A stretch of DNA of 64,000 nucleotides, taken from assembly GCF_947495315.1 (NCBI RefSeq), contig NZ_CANLYD010000013.1, positions 1-64,000 on the forward strand, written 5' to 3'. The DNA comes from an uncultured Aquimarina sp. GTDB taxonomy: Bacteria > Bacteroidota > Bacteroidia > Flavobacteriales > Flavobacteriaceae. The notes under the pieces were generated by a model. The model saw nothing but the letters and a program-made list of their open reading frames with translations. It did no database searches and was not told the origin of the DNA. Position 1 is the first letter of the stretch. Each line of letters begins with the position of its first letter. This document shows, piece by piece, positions 43,945 to 53,513 of the stretch. Both the position numbers and the translations under genes were made by a program.

Positions 43945-46263
43945 CTAAACGGTTTGTATGACTTCTTTCCTTAATTTCTGAGCAGCTTCAACCATTGTTT
44001 TAAGAGCCTTTTCTGTTTCTTCCCATCCACGCGTTTTTAATCCACAATCTGGGTTAATCCATAATTGATCTATAGGAACATATTTTTGTGCTTTACGCAT
44101 CAATTCTATGATTTCTTCTTTATGTGGTACTCTCGGCGCATGAATATCATAGACTCCTGGTCCTATTTCATTAGGATATTTAAAGTCTGCAAAGGCATCC
44201 AACAGTTCCATTTGCGATCTAGAACATTCAATTGTAATTACATCCGCATCTAAGTTTGCAATCTGATCAATGATACCATTAAATTCAGAATAACACATAT
44301 GAGTATGTATCTGCGTTGTATTAGATACTATAGAAGAGCATATCTTAAATGCCTGAATTGCCCAATGAAAATAACCTTTATGATCTGCGTGTCTTAAAGG
44401 AAGTCCTTCTCTTAAAGCTGGTTCATCAATTTGAATAATTTTAATACCATTATCTTCTAAATCCTTTACTTCATCTCTTATTGCTAGTGCTATCTCATTA
44501 CAAGTAATCGATTTATGCTGATCATCCCTCACAAATGACCATTGCAAAATAGTTACTGGCCCCGTAAGCATTCCTTTGACTGGTTTAGAGGTTAGCGATT
44601 GTGCAAATAAAGTCCAATCTAATGTCATTGGATTAGGTCTTTTTACACTACCATAGATTATAGGAGGTTTTACACAACGTGATCCATAACTCTGAACCCA
44701 ACCAAACTTAGTAAAAGCAAAACCATCTAACTTTTCTCCAAAATATTCGACCATATCATTTCGTTCAAACTCTCCATGAACTAAAACATCTAATCCTATT
44801 TCTTCCTGCCAATGAATTGCTTCTATAATTTCTTTTCTTATATGCTCATTATATTGTTCTAAGGTTATATCTCCCTTTTTATACTGATATCTCCAGCTTC
44901 TTACCGTTTTTGTTTGTGGAAAAGATCCTATAGTAGTGGTTGGAAAAATAGGTAGTCCTAAATTTTCACGTTGTACTTCTTTCCGCAGTCTAAATGAATT
45001 TTCTCTTACGGCATCTTTCTTTATAATCGCTTCAACCTTTTCTTTTACTATTGGATCATGAATACGTTCTGAATTACTCCTACTAAAATGAGAAGCTACA
45101 TTTTCTTCTAATTTCTCGAATATCTTATCCTCTTTTTTAGAAAGAGTAAGTTGTTTTAATGTAATTAACTCATCTAATTTTTGTTTAGCAAAAGATAACC
45201 AGTCTTTTACTTCTGAAGATAAATTTGTATTCTGCTCTTCTAGATCTAAGTCGCAAGGTGAATGAAGTAGTGAACAAGAAGGTGCTATCAAAATAGTATT
45301 CTTTTTTCTCTTCGCTATCGCTTTACTTATAAGCCCTAGTGATTTTTGATAATTGTTCTTCCATATATTTCTTCCATCAACAACTCCTAATGAAAGATGT
45401 ATCCGTTCTGGAATATTTTCTAGTGCTGCGCCTAGTTGTTCCGGAGATCTAACTAAATCAATATGAATGGCATCAATGAGCAACTCATCAGCTATCAATT
45501 CTAAATTATCCTGAATACTTTCAAAATAAGTTGCTACCATTATTTTTAAATCGGGAAAGGTGCTCTTTAATTTAAGATATACTTGTTTATATACTTCTTT
45601 TTCCTTTTCTGAAAGATCTAATGCTAAAAAAGGTTCATCAAATTGTATCCAATCCACGCCAAGAGCAATTAGTTTCTTAACTAAATCTATATAAACAGGC
45701 ATTAACTTATCAATTAATTCTATCCTATTAAAATTGTCTTCCTTTTCTTTCCCTAATAACAAATATGACACAGGACCAATGAATACCGGTTTTGTTTGTA
45801 TTTTTAATTCTTTTGCTTCATAAAACTCATCAATCACTTTCGTAGAAAACAGTTTAAACTCTTGATCTTTATAAAACTCAGGAACAATATAATGGTAATT
45901 GGTATCAAACCATTTCGTCATTTCCATAGCAGTAATATCGTATCCATCTTTTTGATATCCTCTGGCCATTGCGAAATATAAATCCAAATAACTGAGATCA
46001 TCAGCTAACAAGTTTTCATATCTTCTCGGGATTGCTCCAACCATAAGCGACATGTCTAAAACTTGATCATAAAATGAAAAATCATTGGACGGGATTAAAT
46101 CTATCCCGGCATTTTTTTGTAGTAACCAGTTTTCCTTTCTGATGTTTTTTCCTACTTGTAGTAGATTCTTGCGAGTAGTTTTTCCAGACCAATACTGCTC
46201 TGAAACTTTTTTCAACTCTCTTTTGCTACCAATACGCGGATAGCCTAGATTGTGTGTAAGCAT
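43945..46263 (-). CDS. metE: Cobalamin-independent methionine synthase
   Basis: 772 residues, the full two-barrel length. The N-terminus MLTHNLGYPRIGSKRELKK is typical. Zinc ligands are visible in HTHMCYSEFNGI (His and Cys), ITIECSRSQMELL (Glu) and WINPDCGLKTRGWEE (Cys). The enzyme moves a methyl group from 5-methyltetrahydrofolate polyglutamate to homocysteine. A cobalamin riboswitch lies 184 bases upstream on the same strand, so metE is probably shut off when vitamin B12 is present and a B12-dependent enzyme can replace it. Confidence 0.96.
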   Translation of the reverse strand: MLTHNLGYPRIGSKRELKKVSEQYWSGKTTRKNLLQVGKNIRKENWLLQKNAGIDLIPSNDFSFYDQVLDMSLMVGAIPRRYENLLADDLSYLDLYFAMARGYQKDGYDITAMEMTKWFDTNYHYIVPEFYKDQEFKLFSTKVIDEFYEAKELKIQTKPVFIGPVSYLLLGKEKEDNFNRIELIDKLMPVYIDLVKKLIALGVDWIQFDEPFLALDLSEKEKEVYKQVYLKLKSTFPDLKIMVATYFESIQDNLELIADELLIDAIHIDLVRSPEQLGAALENIPERIHLSLGVVDGRNIWKNNYQKSLGLISKAIAKRKKNTILIAPSCSLLHSPCDLDLEEQNTNLSSEVKDWLSFAKQKLDELITLKQLTLSKKEDKIFEKLEENVASHFSRSNSERIHDPIVKEKVEAIIKKDAVRENSFRLRKEVQRENLGLPIFPTTTIGSFPQTKTVRSWRYQYKKGDITLEQYNEHIRKEIIEAIHWQEEIGLDVLVHGEFERNDMVEYFGEKLDGFAFTKFGWVQSYGSRCVKPPIIYGSVKRPNPMTLDWTLFAQSLTSKPVKGMLTGPVTILQWSFVRDDQHKSITCNEIALAIRDEVKDLEDNGIKIIQIDEPALREGLPLRHADHKGYFHWAIQAFKICSSIVSNTTQIHTHMCYSEFNGIIDQIANLDADVITIECSRSQMELLDAFADFKYPNEIGPGVYDIHAPRVPHKEEIIELMRKAQKYVPIDQLWINPDCGLKTRGWEETEKALKTMVEAAQKLRKEVIQTV

Positions 46264-46390
46264 AATTTTAAAACTTTAAAAAATTAATATTAATTTTTAA
46301 AGCTCTTTTATAAATTAGTGTGCTAATAGAAATGAAGAAAAATTAAAATGACGCATATAGTAGTATCACTAAAATAGTTAAATAACTTTT

Positions 46391-46435
46391 TTAGTGTGCA
46401 TCAAACTTAACCAAAGCTTCAATTCGCGAAAGCAT
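46391..46435 (-). CDS. Possible 14-residue leader peptide in the metE leader
   Basis: Right after the riboswitch, ATG 46435 to TAA gives MLSRIEALVKFDAH. It ends about 130 bases before the metE ATG. A short frame can arise by chance, so it is only suggested by its place between aptamer and gene. Confidence 0.3.
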   Translation of the reverse strand: MLSRIEALVKFDAH

Positions 46436-46446
46436 AGTCAATTCAA

Positions 46447-46588
46447 TAATAGGCAGGTCTCCTGACTTATAACATTTTTATCCTCCTTCCCATTTCAAAA
46501 TAATAAAACAGTGGATATATATTGATAAAAACTATATGGTTACTTACAGTTGCGCGACAGTTCGTGATTCTCACACGATTCCCTATTA
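46447..46588 (-). promoter_or_regulatory. Cobalamin (adenosylcobalamin-type) riboswitch of metE
   Basis: On the minus strand the leader carries the known blocks in order: GGGAATCGTGTGAGAATCAC, ACTGTCGCGCAACTGTAA, CCACTG, GGGAAGG and AAGTCAGGAGACCTGCC. The closing helix P1 pairs TAATAGG with CCTATTA at the two ends. It precedes metE, the usual place for B12-dependent repression. The rest of the 519-base gap 46264-46782 holds the possible leader peptide; 46589-46782 shows nothing clear. Confidence 0.93.
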
Positions 46589-46782
46589 ATTCACAATTAA
46601 GCAAAACCTATATTGGTTGATATAAAATTTTATGTAAAGAACTTTATTTCCTATAAAAGTACTTCAAATAATCTAATGACTACTGTAAAACCAAGTGAAA
46701 AGAAAATTATTTAAACATTCTTAATTTAAAATCAATCTTAACTCAGGATTTAATATTTTTAGAAGTATAAAAATATAAATCT

Positions 46783-47025
46783 ATGAAAGAAAACAATATA
46801 AGAGGTGGTGAAGCTCCAATTCCTTGTCAATTAGAAGCTGATAAGAATTACGCATGGTGTAGTTGTGGTCATAGTGCCGATCAACCATTCTGTAATGGTA
46901 ACCATAAAAAAGAAAAAGCAACGAATCCTATTATTTTTAGTGTCGACGAAGCTAAAGAAGCTTATTTATGTACTTGTAAGCAAACTAACAATCCTCCCTA
47001 TTGTGATGGTTCTCATAAAAATTAA
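46783..47025 (+). CDS. CDGSH iron-sulfur domain protein, two clusters
   Basis: 80 residues with two CDGSH-type motifs: CSCGHSADQPFCNGNH and CTCKQTNNPPYCDGSH. Each would hold a [2Fe-2S] cluster by three Cys and one His, like the small bacterial MitoNEET relatives. It is probably a redox or cluster-transfer protein in the cytoplasm. A REP-like element begins immediately after the stop codon. Confidence 0.9.
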   Translation: MKENNIRGGEAPIPCQLEADKNYAWCSCGHSADQPFCNGNHKKEKATNPIIFSVDEAKEAYLCTCKQTNNPPYCDGSHKN

Positions 47026-47026
47026 T

Positions 47027-47188
47027 AAAGAAGCTGTCCGAAAAGCACAATATTTACAATACTGTCACATTGAGCGGAGTCGAAATGTACTAAAAATCAA
47101 AGGTAGTTATTTCTCGACTCTAGCTTGTCCTGAGCAAAGTCGAAGGGCTCGAAATGACAGAGAAATCTGCTTTTTAGACAGTCTCTTT
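47027..47188. repeat. REP/MITE-like imperfect palindromic element
   Basis: The 21-base ends AAAGAAGCTGTCCGAAAAGCA (47027-47047) and TGCTTTTTAGACAGTCTCTTT (47168-47188) are inverted with 17 of 21 matches. Inside are TGTCACATTGAGCGGAGTCGA and TCGAAGGGCTCGAAATGACA, again partly inverted. The AGTCGA-centred words recur in the element at 59080. It is non-coding and sits between two genes. Confidence 0.7.
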
Positions 47189-47198
47189 ATTCTAGATC

Positions 47199-48521
47199 TT
47201 ATTTTTTAATAAACGTTGCTTTATTCCCATTTAACTCTAAAATCATTTTGTTTTCAGTAGGATGAAAATTTAACGTTGCTCCTGCTCTATCAGATTTAAA
47301 CCCATCTTTTGTATATCCAACTAACGGGAATGTAGGACCATCTTTTGCGTCAGCAATTAGTACTGTATCTTCTTTTGTAATTGTAATCTGAAAAGGAAAT
47401 GACTCGCTCGTGTAAACTCCTAAATAAGCATCTAATGCTTCAGTTTTTAATTCTATCGGTCCATCAAACTTTGGAAGTTTATACTCTTTATCATAGTAAC
47501 TCTTTAACACATTAACTATACAATTATTTGGAGACATTACAACTCCGTTTCCTATATATGAAATAGTAATTTTATCCTCTGGGACATACAATGTAAGTGA
47601 TTGGAATCCATCTATACCTCCATTATGGCCATATGCCTGTTTATTAAAAAAGGTTTCACCTCCTAATCCAATTCCCATTCCTGTAGAAATGTCCATCATT
47701 TTTTCTAAAGAAGCTTTAGACACCAATTTTCCAGAAAACAAACTGTTATAGAAACTATTTAATTCTGTCGGAGTAGAAACTATCGCTCCTGCTCCAATAG
47801 GAACACTCATATCCGTTTGATTTTCTATTAGTTTCCATTTCGAGTTCTCCATAACATAGGATAATGCTTCGTTATCTTTTGTATTTATTTTATTACCATA
47901 CTCTGTTCTTTTTAAACCTAAAGGCTTTATAACTCTTGATTCTAGGATTTCTGCATATGTTTTACCTTCAATTTCTTCCGCTATATAAGAAAGTAATAAA
48001 TAGTTCGTATTAGAATATGCTGTTTTTTCATCAGGTTGAAAATCAACTTCTCTTTCTACTATTCTACTCATCATTTGTTTTCGAGTATTCGGAACCAACA
48101 TCCATTTCATAAAATCCTCATCTTCTGTAAGATTAAACAAACCACTACGATGACGCAGCATATGTTCTATTGTGATCTTATTAGCATTAGATACTTCTGG
48201 AAAGTAATCACCTAAAAAAGTTCCTAAGCTTAATTTCTTTTCATCTACTAACTGCATAATCATAGTCGCAGTAAAAGTTTTGGTAATAGAACCTATTCTA
48301 TACTTAGTCTTTTCATTTGCCTTAATGGTATTTTCTAGATCTAGATAGCCGATAGAATTTTTATAAACTTCTTTACCTTCTTTATAAATAGAAATACTGC
48401 CCATTCCTTGATTATTGAAATCTAGTAGACTAAAGAAGTTATCTAATGTCGTTTTGTTAAATGTTTGCGCCGTAATACTATAGCATATTAAAAAAGCTAT
48501 ACACGTTATATTTTTTATCAT
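47199..48521 (-). CDS. Class C beta-lactamase/DD-peptidase-like serine hydrolase
   Basis: 440 residues with a signal peptide (MIKNITCIAFLICYSITAQ). Catalytic motifs are SITK in YRIGSITKTFTATMI (SxxK), YSN in AYSNTNYLLLSYIAE and HNG in AYGHNGGIDGFQS in place of the KTG box. A C-terminal lipocalin-like beta domain follows. It belongs to the Beta-lactamase (PF00144) family, whose members are mostly esterases or peptidases rather than antibiotic-destroying enzymes. The function is open. Confidence 0.85.
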   Translation of the reverse strand: MIKNITCIAFLICYSITAQTFNKTTLDNFFSLLDFNNQGMGSISIYKEGKEVYKNSIGYLDLENTIKANEKTKYRIGSITKTFTATMIMQLVDEKKLSLGTFLGDYFPEVSNANKITIEHMLRHRSGLFNLTEDEDFMKWMLVPNTRKQMMSRIVEREVDFQPDEKTAYSNTNYLLLSYIAEEIEGKTYAEILESRVIKPLGLKRTEYGNKINTKDNEALSYVMENSKWKLIENQTDMSVPIGAGAIVSTPTELNSFYNSLFSGKLVSKASLEKMMDISTGMGIGLGGETFFNKQAYGHNGGIDGFQSLTLYVPEDKITISYIGNGVVMSPNNCIVNVLKSYYDKEYKLPKFDGPIELKTEALDAYLGVYTSESFPFQITITKEDTVLIADAKDGPTFPLVGYTKDGFKSDRAGATLNFHPTENKMILELNGNKATFIKK

Positions 48522-48761
48522 GTTCTTGATTTTTATGCAATCAAACTAAAGCATAGCTTGCAGTCCGAGATGTGAATACACCTATGGAATTTCTATTGTC
48601 CATTATTAGGATAAGAAAGAAACTATACCGATTGATTGATTATTACTAATGAATGACCTTGCTTTTCTATGGTCTTTTAAAAAAATAGTTGTTATATGAA
48701 ATAACTTATTTCTTTATACTAATACATGTATAAATACATTGTTAGTATTAGCATCTGTAGA

Positions 48762-49178
48762 TTATTCGGTTTCTTTACCGATCCAGGTAAACACAATTGA
48801 TGCTATTCTGGAAAGAATAAATACGCAAAAACCAAAAATTGGTGGTAATGCTGAAACTTTTAAACCACCAGCAAACATAGGTGTAGAAATATCCCCTACT
48901 GCCTCAACTTGATCAAACATACCCACAATACCAATAAGCTGACCCAACATTCCCCAAACCAAGGTTAACAGACCTATGGAATTCAATAATTTGATATTCT
49001 TTCCTAATACAGAAGTATCTTTTTTTAGAGCTAATACACTTCGCACGATTAAAAACAAAACCAATAAAAGCATCATTAAAATTGGAAACATAAAAAACAT
49101 TCCTCCTTCTTCTAATCTTTGGAAAAACTGTATAAAAAGAAATGGATTTTGTGATTGAATAATAGTTAGTGACATCAT
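48762..49178 (-). CDS. MotA/TolQ/ExbB-like proton channel protein
   Basis: 138 residues, three membrane helices, shorter than most TolQ proteins. The family core is seen as SIGLLTLVWGMLGQLIGIVG followed by MFDQVEAVGDISTPMFAGGL, and a third helix IFGFCVFILSRIASIVFTWI. No TolR/ExbD partner lies beside it. It is divergent from the second LytS/LytTR pair, which may control it. Proton-channel activity is not established. Confidence 0.7.
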   Translation of the reverse strand: MMSLTIIQSQNPFLFIQFFQRLEEGGMFFMFPILMMLLLVLFLIVRSVLALKKDTSVLGKNIKLLNSIGLLTLVWGMLGQLIGIVGMFDQVEAVGDISTPMFAGGLKVSALPPIFGFCVFILSRIASIVFTWIGKETE

Positions 49179-49393
49179 AGTGTATATTTTTTTGAATTAA
49201 ACATACTCAAAACTAGTATCTAAAGTTCTCTAAATATTTATTTTTCGATCATCGACCGAATTGAAGGATTTTTTAACCGAATCCATACGGTTTACGGAAA
49301 TAATTGCGCAATATTGCTAAAAAGAGTTCTAATTCCGTTATTCGTCCAAAAATAAGGTTTGAAAAACAAAAATTGCAGATATTGTGCCTCAAT

Positions 49394-50470
49394 ATGATTT
49401 CAAGAGATTTTATACTTAAAAAAATCGCAACCTTATTACTACATACTATCTTTTGGATAGCGGTATTATTCGGTTATACCTATTTTTTTGGTTACAATAC
49501 CGAGAACATCGATTACGTTTTTTCTTTTTCGCTCTTTTTAATGCCCGTAACCATCGGTACTACCTATACGGTTACAGATATTCTGATTCCCCAATACTTA
49601 ATCAAAGAAAAATATCTTCTATTCATACTATACTGTGTGTATACGATTATTGTTTCTGCATTCTTTATTGTTATTTCATTTTTTTATGGGTTGATATTTT
49701 TATCCTCACTTAAATATGAAGGGATGGCTCCAATGACTCGTAGTCCCTTCTTCTTATTTGTAGCAGTTTATTTTGTTGTTTTTATTGCTAGCGCTTTGAG
49801 TCTAGCGCAACATAATTACAAATCTACTTCTGATAACCAAGAACTTAAAAACAGAATTTTAGAAGCCCAATTAAAGCTCAAAGAACAGGAGTTGAATTAC
49901 CTAAAGATGCAAATACATCCACACTTTTTATTTAATACTTTAAACACTTTATATGGTTTTGCTTTAAAGAAATCTGAAGATACTCCAGAAATGATATTGA
50001 AACTGTCTAATCTATTAGATTACCTTTTATATCAATCAGATAAGCCATTAGTCTCTTTACAAGAAGAAATAAATCATATTGAAGACTATGTGGCTTTAGA
50101 AAAAATGCGTTTTAGTGATATACTAGACATCTCTTTAGATTTTGAAAATATAAAAGGTACAACTCAGGTAGCTCCCATGCTACTAATTCCTTTTGTAGAA
50201 AATAGTTTTAAACACGGGCAAATTATCAATCAAAAATTATCGATACACATGTCCCTAAAATGTATCGATAATGAAATTCATTTTTCTATAAAAAACTCTG
50301 TTCACACCTTTACAGAAAAAAATAAAGACGGAATTGGGTTAAGTAATATCAAAAAACGATTGTCATTAGTTTATAAAGATGATTACGAACTTAAAATTTC
50401 GAAAGATCAGAATTGGTATGCTGTGGAATTAATCTTAAAAAACCTAAAAACACCTACTAATGAATTCTAA
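49394..50470 (+). CDS. LytS-type sensor histidine kinase, second copy
   Basis: 358 residues from ATG 49394; a TTG at 49304 would add 30 residues before the membrane helices. Four membrane segments (IATLLLHTIFWIAVLFGYTY onwards), a coiled linker, then YLKMQIHPHFLFNTLNTLYG and MLLIPFVENSFKHG with GIGLSNIKKRLSLVYKDDY. It is paralogous to the kinase at 34095, and its gene overlaps its LytTR partner by 11 bases in the same way. An AACCG/CGGTT inverted pair (49275-49292) lies upstream. Confidence 0.92.
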   Translation: MISRDFILKKIATLLLHTIFWIAVLFGYTYFFGYNTENIDYVFSFSLFLMPVTIGTTYTVTDILIPQYLIKEKYLLFILYCVYTIIVSAFFIVISFFYGLIFLSSLKYEGMAPMTRSPFFLFVAVYFVVFIASALSLAQHNYKSTSDNQELKNRILEAQLKLKEQELNYLKMQIHPHFLFNTLNTLYGFALKKSEDTPEMILKLSNLLDYLLYQSDKPLVSLQEEINHIEDYVALEKMRFSDILDISLDFENIKGTTQVAPMLLIPFVENSFKHGQIINQKLSIHMSLKCIDNEIHFSIKNSVHTFTEKNKDGIGLSNIKKRLSLVYKDDYELKISKDQNWYAVELILKNLKTPTNEF

Positions 50471-51170
50471 GATATCATGCATCATAGTAGATGATGAACC
50501 TACGGCAAGAGATATTATTTCGGATCATTTAGCAAAAATCGATCGTATCGAAGTTATTGCTACCTGCAATAATGCTTTGGAGGCTTTTAACCGCATTAAC
50601 TCACAAAAAGTAGATCTTATATTTCTGGATATCAATATGCCAGAAATATCCGGAATTTCTTTTGCTAAGTCCATTAATAAAGAGATCAAAATCATATTCA
50701 CTACTGCATACAGAGAATACGCCATTGATGGGTTTGACCTGCACGCAGTAGATTATTTATTAAAACCTATTTCTTTTGAAAGACTTCTGAACGCGGTCAA
50801 CAATTACTTCGAAATACATCATAAAGTCTTACCTGTAAAAGCTGAAGAAATAAAGCCAAACGATTTTATATTCGTCAGATCCGATCGAAGAATGAAAAAG
50901 GTAGATTTTTCGGAAATAATTTATGTAGAAAGTTATAATGATTATCTCAAAATTCATTGTGATAATTCTACTATTGTAACCCGAGAAACTATAAGTAATA
51001 TAGAAGCTAAGTTACCTGTACAGCAATTTATGAGAACACATCGTTCTTTTATAATTTCTATTAAAAAAATAGATTCTTTTTCTAATGAAGAACTGGTACT
51101 TAATAATAAATCAATTCCCATAAGCAGAAATTACAAGACTGAAGTTTTAAATAGATTGGAAAATATGTAA
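50460..51170 (+). CDS. LytTR-family response regulator, second copy
   Basis: 236 residues. Receiver motifs are IIVDDEPTARDII, the phospho-Asp in LIFLDINMPEISG and the Lys in DYLLKPISFERLL. The LytTR domain ends with FMRTHRSFIISIKKIDSFS. It is paralogous to the regulator at 35152, and the shared 11-base overlap with the kinase gene shows the whole pair was duplicated. The divergent TolQ-like gene is a possible target. Confidence 0.93.
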   Translation: MNSKISCIIVDDEPTARDIISDHLAKIDRIEVIATCNNALEAFNRINSQKVDLIFLDINMPEISGISFAKSINKEIKIIFTTAYREYAIDGFDLHAVDYLLKPISFERLLNAVNNYFEIHHKVLPVKAEEIKPNDFIFVRSDRRMKKVDFSEIIYVESYNDYLKIHCDNSTIVTRETISNIEAKLPVQQFMRTHRSFIISIKKIDSFSNEELVLNNKSIPISRNYKTEVLNRLENM

Positions 51171-51305
51171 TTCCCAAAACACTTCTATTAACTAAACATC
51201 CTTTAAATTTTTATCCTAATTAAAAACAATAATAAACTTATAAGGGTTATTTATTTTCCTGTAACATATCATAAAGCGTCCCAGTCTTTAGGGAAACTTA
51301 AATAC

Positions 51306-51788
51306 ATGAAAAAAATAATTTTACTTTTATTAACTGCGATTGTCTTTTGTTCTTCTTGTAATAATAATGATGATGATGATGATAAAGCTATAATTAAAGA
51401 GTATACCTTGCAAGAGACAAATGATTCTGGAATTAGTGGTTCTGTTTTTTTTGTAAAATCTTCATCTTCATTCTCAGATGATATATTCTCAATTAAAGTG
51501 TATCTTAATGGTGCTGAGTTAGAAACATCTTACACAGCCAACATCTATAATAATTCACTATCAAATGGTGGTGATATTGCATTCCCTCTTGATGATTTTT
51601 ATAATTTAGAAAACTCTAATTTAATGGTAAGTTCAACTTTTTACCATTCATTAAATCAAATAATTATTGAAGATGAAATTTTAGATTATCAGGAATTAAT
51701 TGCGTCCGATGGTCACATCAAAATTTTTAATAGTGATGATCCCTCTATAGTAATTGCTGAAGGAAATGTCGGTAGTAACGCACAATAA
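51306..51788 (+). CDS. Small lipoprotein with Asp-rich linker
   Basis: 160 residues. The lipobox is MKKIILLLLTAIVFCSSC, followed directly by NNNDDDDDK, a flexible acidic linker as found in surface-exposed Bacteroidota lipoproteins. The rest is a beta-rich domain (DDIFSIKVYLNGAELETSYT). The protein family is not recognised. It lies 135 bases after a LytTR gene and ends at a terminator. Confidence 0.7.
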   Translation: MKKIILLLLTAIVFCSSCNNNDDDDDKAIIKEYTLQETNDSGISGSVFFVKSSSSFSDDIFSIKVYLNGAELETSYTANIYNNSLSNGGDIAFPLDDFYNLENSNLMVSSTFYHSLNQIIIEDEILDYQELIASDGHIKIFNSDDPSIVIAEGNVGSNAQ

Positions 51789-51807
51789 GATAATAACTAG
51801 AAAAAAC

Positions 51808-51838
51808 AAAAAAAGCGAGCATATAGCTCGCTTTTTTT
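51808..51838. terminator. Bidirectional terminator
   Basis: AAAAAAGCGAGC pairs with GCTCGCTTTTTT around ATATA, with T7 on the plus strand. It separates the small lipoprotein gene from the convergent lpdA. Confidence 0.9.
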
Positions 51839-51858
51839 ATAACTAATTGTTTGTATAA

Positions 51859-53265
51859 TTACACATGTAATGCTCTATTATCAGTAGCAGCTAAAGCCGC
51901 TTCTTTAATAGCCTCCGTAAAGGTAGGATGTGCATGAGACATTCTACTAATATCTTCTGCAGAAGCTCTAAACTCCATTGCTGTAACCGCCTCAGCGATT
52001 AAATCCGCACAACGAGCACCAATCATATGTACTCCTAAAACCTCATCAGTTTTCTCATCCGCTAATATCTTTACAAAACCATCTAAATCCGCACTCGCTC
52101 TAGATCTACCTAATGCTCTAAATGGAAACTGTCCTGATTTATATTTAACACCAGCTTCTTTCAATTCTTCTTCAGTTTTACCAACAGCGGCAACTTCTGG
52201 CCAGGTATATACTACACCAGGAATCAAATTATAATCAATATGTGGTTTCTGCCCTGCCAAAATTTCTGCAACAAAAGTTCCTTCTTCTTCAGCTTTATGA
52301 GCTAACATTGCTCCTTTTACCACATCTCCAATTGCGTATATATTACTGGCAGAAGTTTGTAAATGATCATTTACTTCTACCTGTCCTCTATCAGTAAGCT
52401 TTACTCCTGCTGCTTCAGTATTTAAGCCATCAGTATACGGACGACGCCCTACAGAAACCAAACAGTAATCTCCTTTAAATTCTACAGGGTTTCCTTTTTT
52501 ATCATTAGCTGTAACGGTTACTTCTTTAGCAGTAGCTTTTACTCCAGTTACTTTATGAGAGGTATAAAACTTAACACCTTGTTTTTTCATCACCTTTTGT
52601 AGTTCTCTGGATAAAGCTTTATCCATTCCTGGAATAATTCTATCCATATACTCTACTACGGAAACCTCAGCCCCCAGACGACGATATACTTGTCCTAATT
52701 CTAATCCGATTACACCGCCACCTATAATAACCATATGTTTAGGTATTTCTTTCAGCTTTAATGCTTCTGTAGAAGTAATGACTCTTTTCTTATCTATAGT
52801 GATAAAAGGCAATGAAGAAGGTTTAGATCCTGTAGCGATAATGATATTATTTGCTTCAATAGTTTCTACAGAATTATCTGATTTGGTAATATTCACATGT
52901 GTTGCATCTTTAAAAGAACCAACACCTTCATATCGCTCTATCTTATTCTTTTGCATTAAGAAATCAACACCACCAGTCGTCTGGTCCACCACAGCTTGCT
53001 TACGAGCAATCATTTTTTCAAGATTGATCTTTACATCTCCCGGAATCTCAATTCCGTGATCCGCAAAATGCTTTACAGCATGCTCATAATGGTGAGAAGA
53101 ATCTAATAATGCTTTACTAGGAATACATCCTACGTTAAGACAAGTTCCTCCAAGTGTAGAATATTTTTCGATTATTGCAGTTTTCATACCTAGTTGTGCG
53201 CAACGGATAGCTGCAACATATCCACCAGGTCCTGAGCCAATTACGGCTACATCATATGTACTCAT
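51859..53265 (-). CDS. lpdA: Dihydrolipoyl dehydrogenase (E3)
   Basis: 468 residues. The FAD-binding start is IGSGPGGYVAAIRCAQLG, the redox disulfide lies in GGTCLNVGCIPSKALL, the NAD site is IGGGVIGLELGQVYRRLG and the catalytic His-Glu is in HAHPTFTEAIKEA. It is the lipoamide-reoxidising subunit of the pyruvate, 2-oxoglutarate and branched-chain dehydrogenase complexes and the glycine system. No E1 or E2 gene is adjacent. Identity is secure; which complex it serves cannot be told. Confidence 0.96.
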   Translation of the reverse strand: MSTYDVAVIGSGPGGYVAAIRCAQLGMKTAIIEKYSTLGGTCLNVGCIPSKALLDSSHHYEHAVKHFADHGIEIPGDVKINLEKMIARKQAVVDQTTGGVDFLMQKNKIERYEGVGSFKDATHVNITKSDNSVETIEANNIIIATGSKPSSLPFITIDKKRVITSTEALKLKEIPKHMVIIGGGVIGLELGQVYRRLGAEVSVVEYMDRIIPGMDKALSRELQKVMKKQGVKFYTSHKVTGVKATAKEVTVTANDKKGNPVEFKGDYCLVSVGRRPYTDGLNTEAAGVKLTDRGQVEVNDHLQTSASNIYAIGDVVKGAMLAHKAEEEGTFVAEILAGQKPHIDYNLIPGVVYTWPEVAAVGKTEEELKEAGVKYKSGQFPFRALGRSRASADLDGFVKILADEKTDEVLGVHMIGARCADLIAEAVTAMEFRASAEDISRMSHAHPTFTEAIKEAALAATDNRALHV

Positions 53266-53513
53266 AAGAGATTATTATGTTGGCGTATTAAAATATAAAC
53301 GTTTAAATAGTTCTTATTCTGAAAATAAGATTAACAAATGTACAAATGTTTTACTTCTTACAGAAGGGATGATCTTGTCAAATTTTTATTAAAAAAGCAA
53401 TATTAGTACTGATTAAAAAGTTATACATTTAGTCCGTTAATACACTTTTAAAAAGTATGTCCTTATTTTGATGAAGTTATTAATCATATTTTAATAAACA
53501 TAGAAACTAAATA

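Noticed and set aside
46865..47209. 114-codon frame across the CDGSH gene and the REP-like element
   Set aside because: It runs through the palindromic element and overlaps the CDGSH gene in another frame; the protein has no meaningful sequence.
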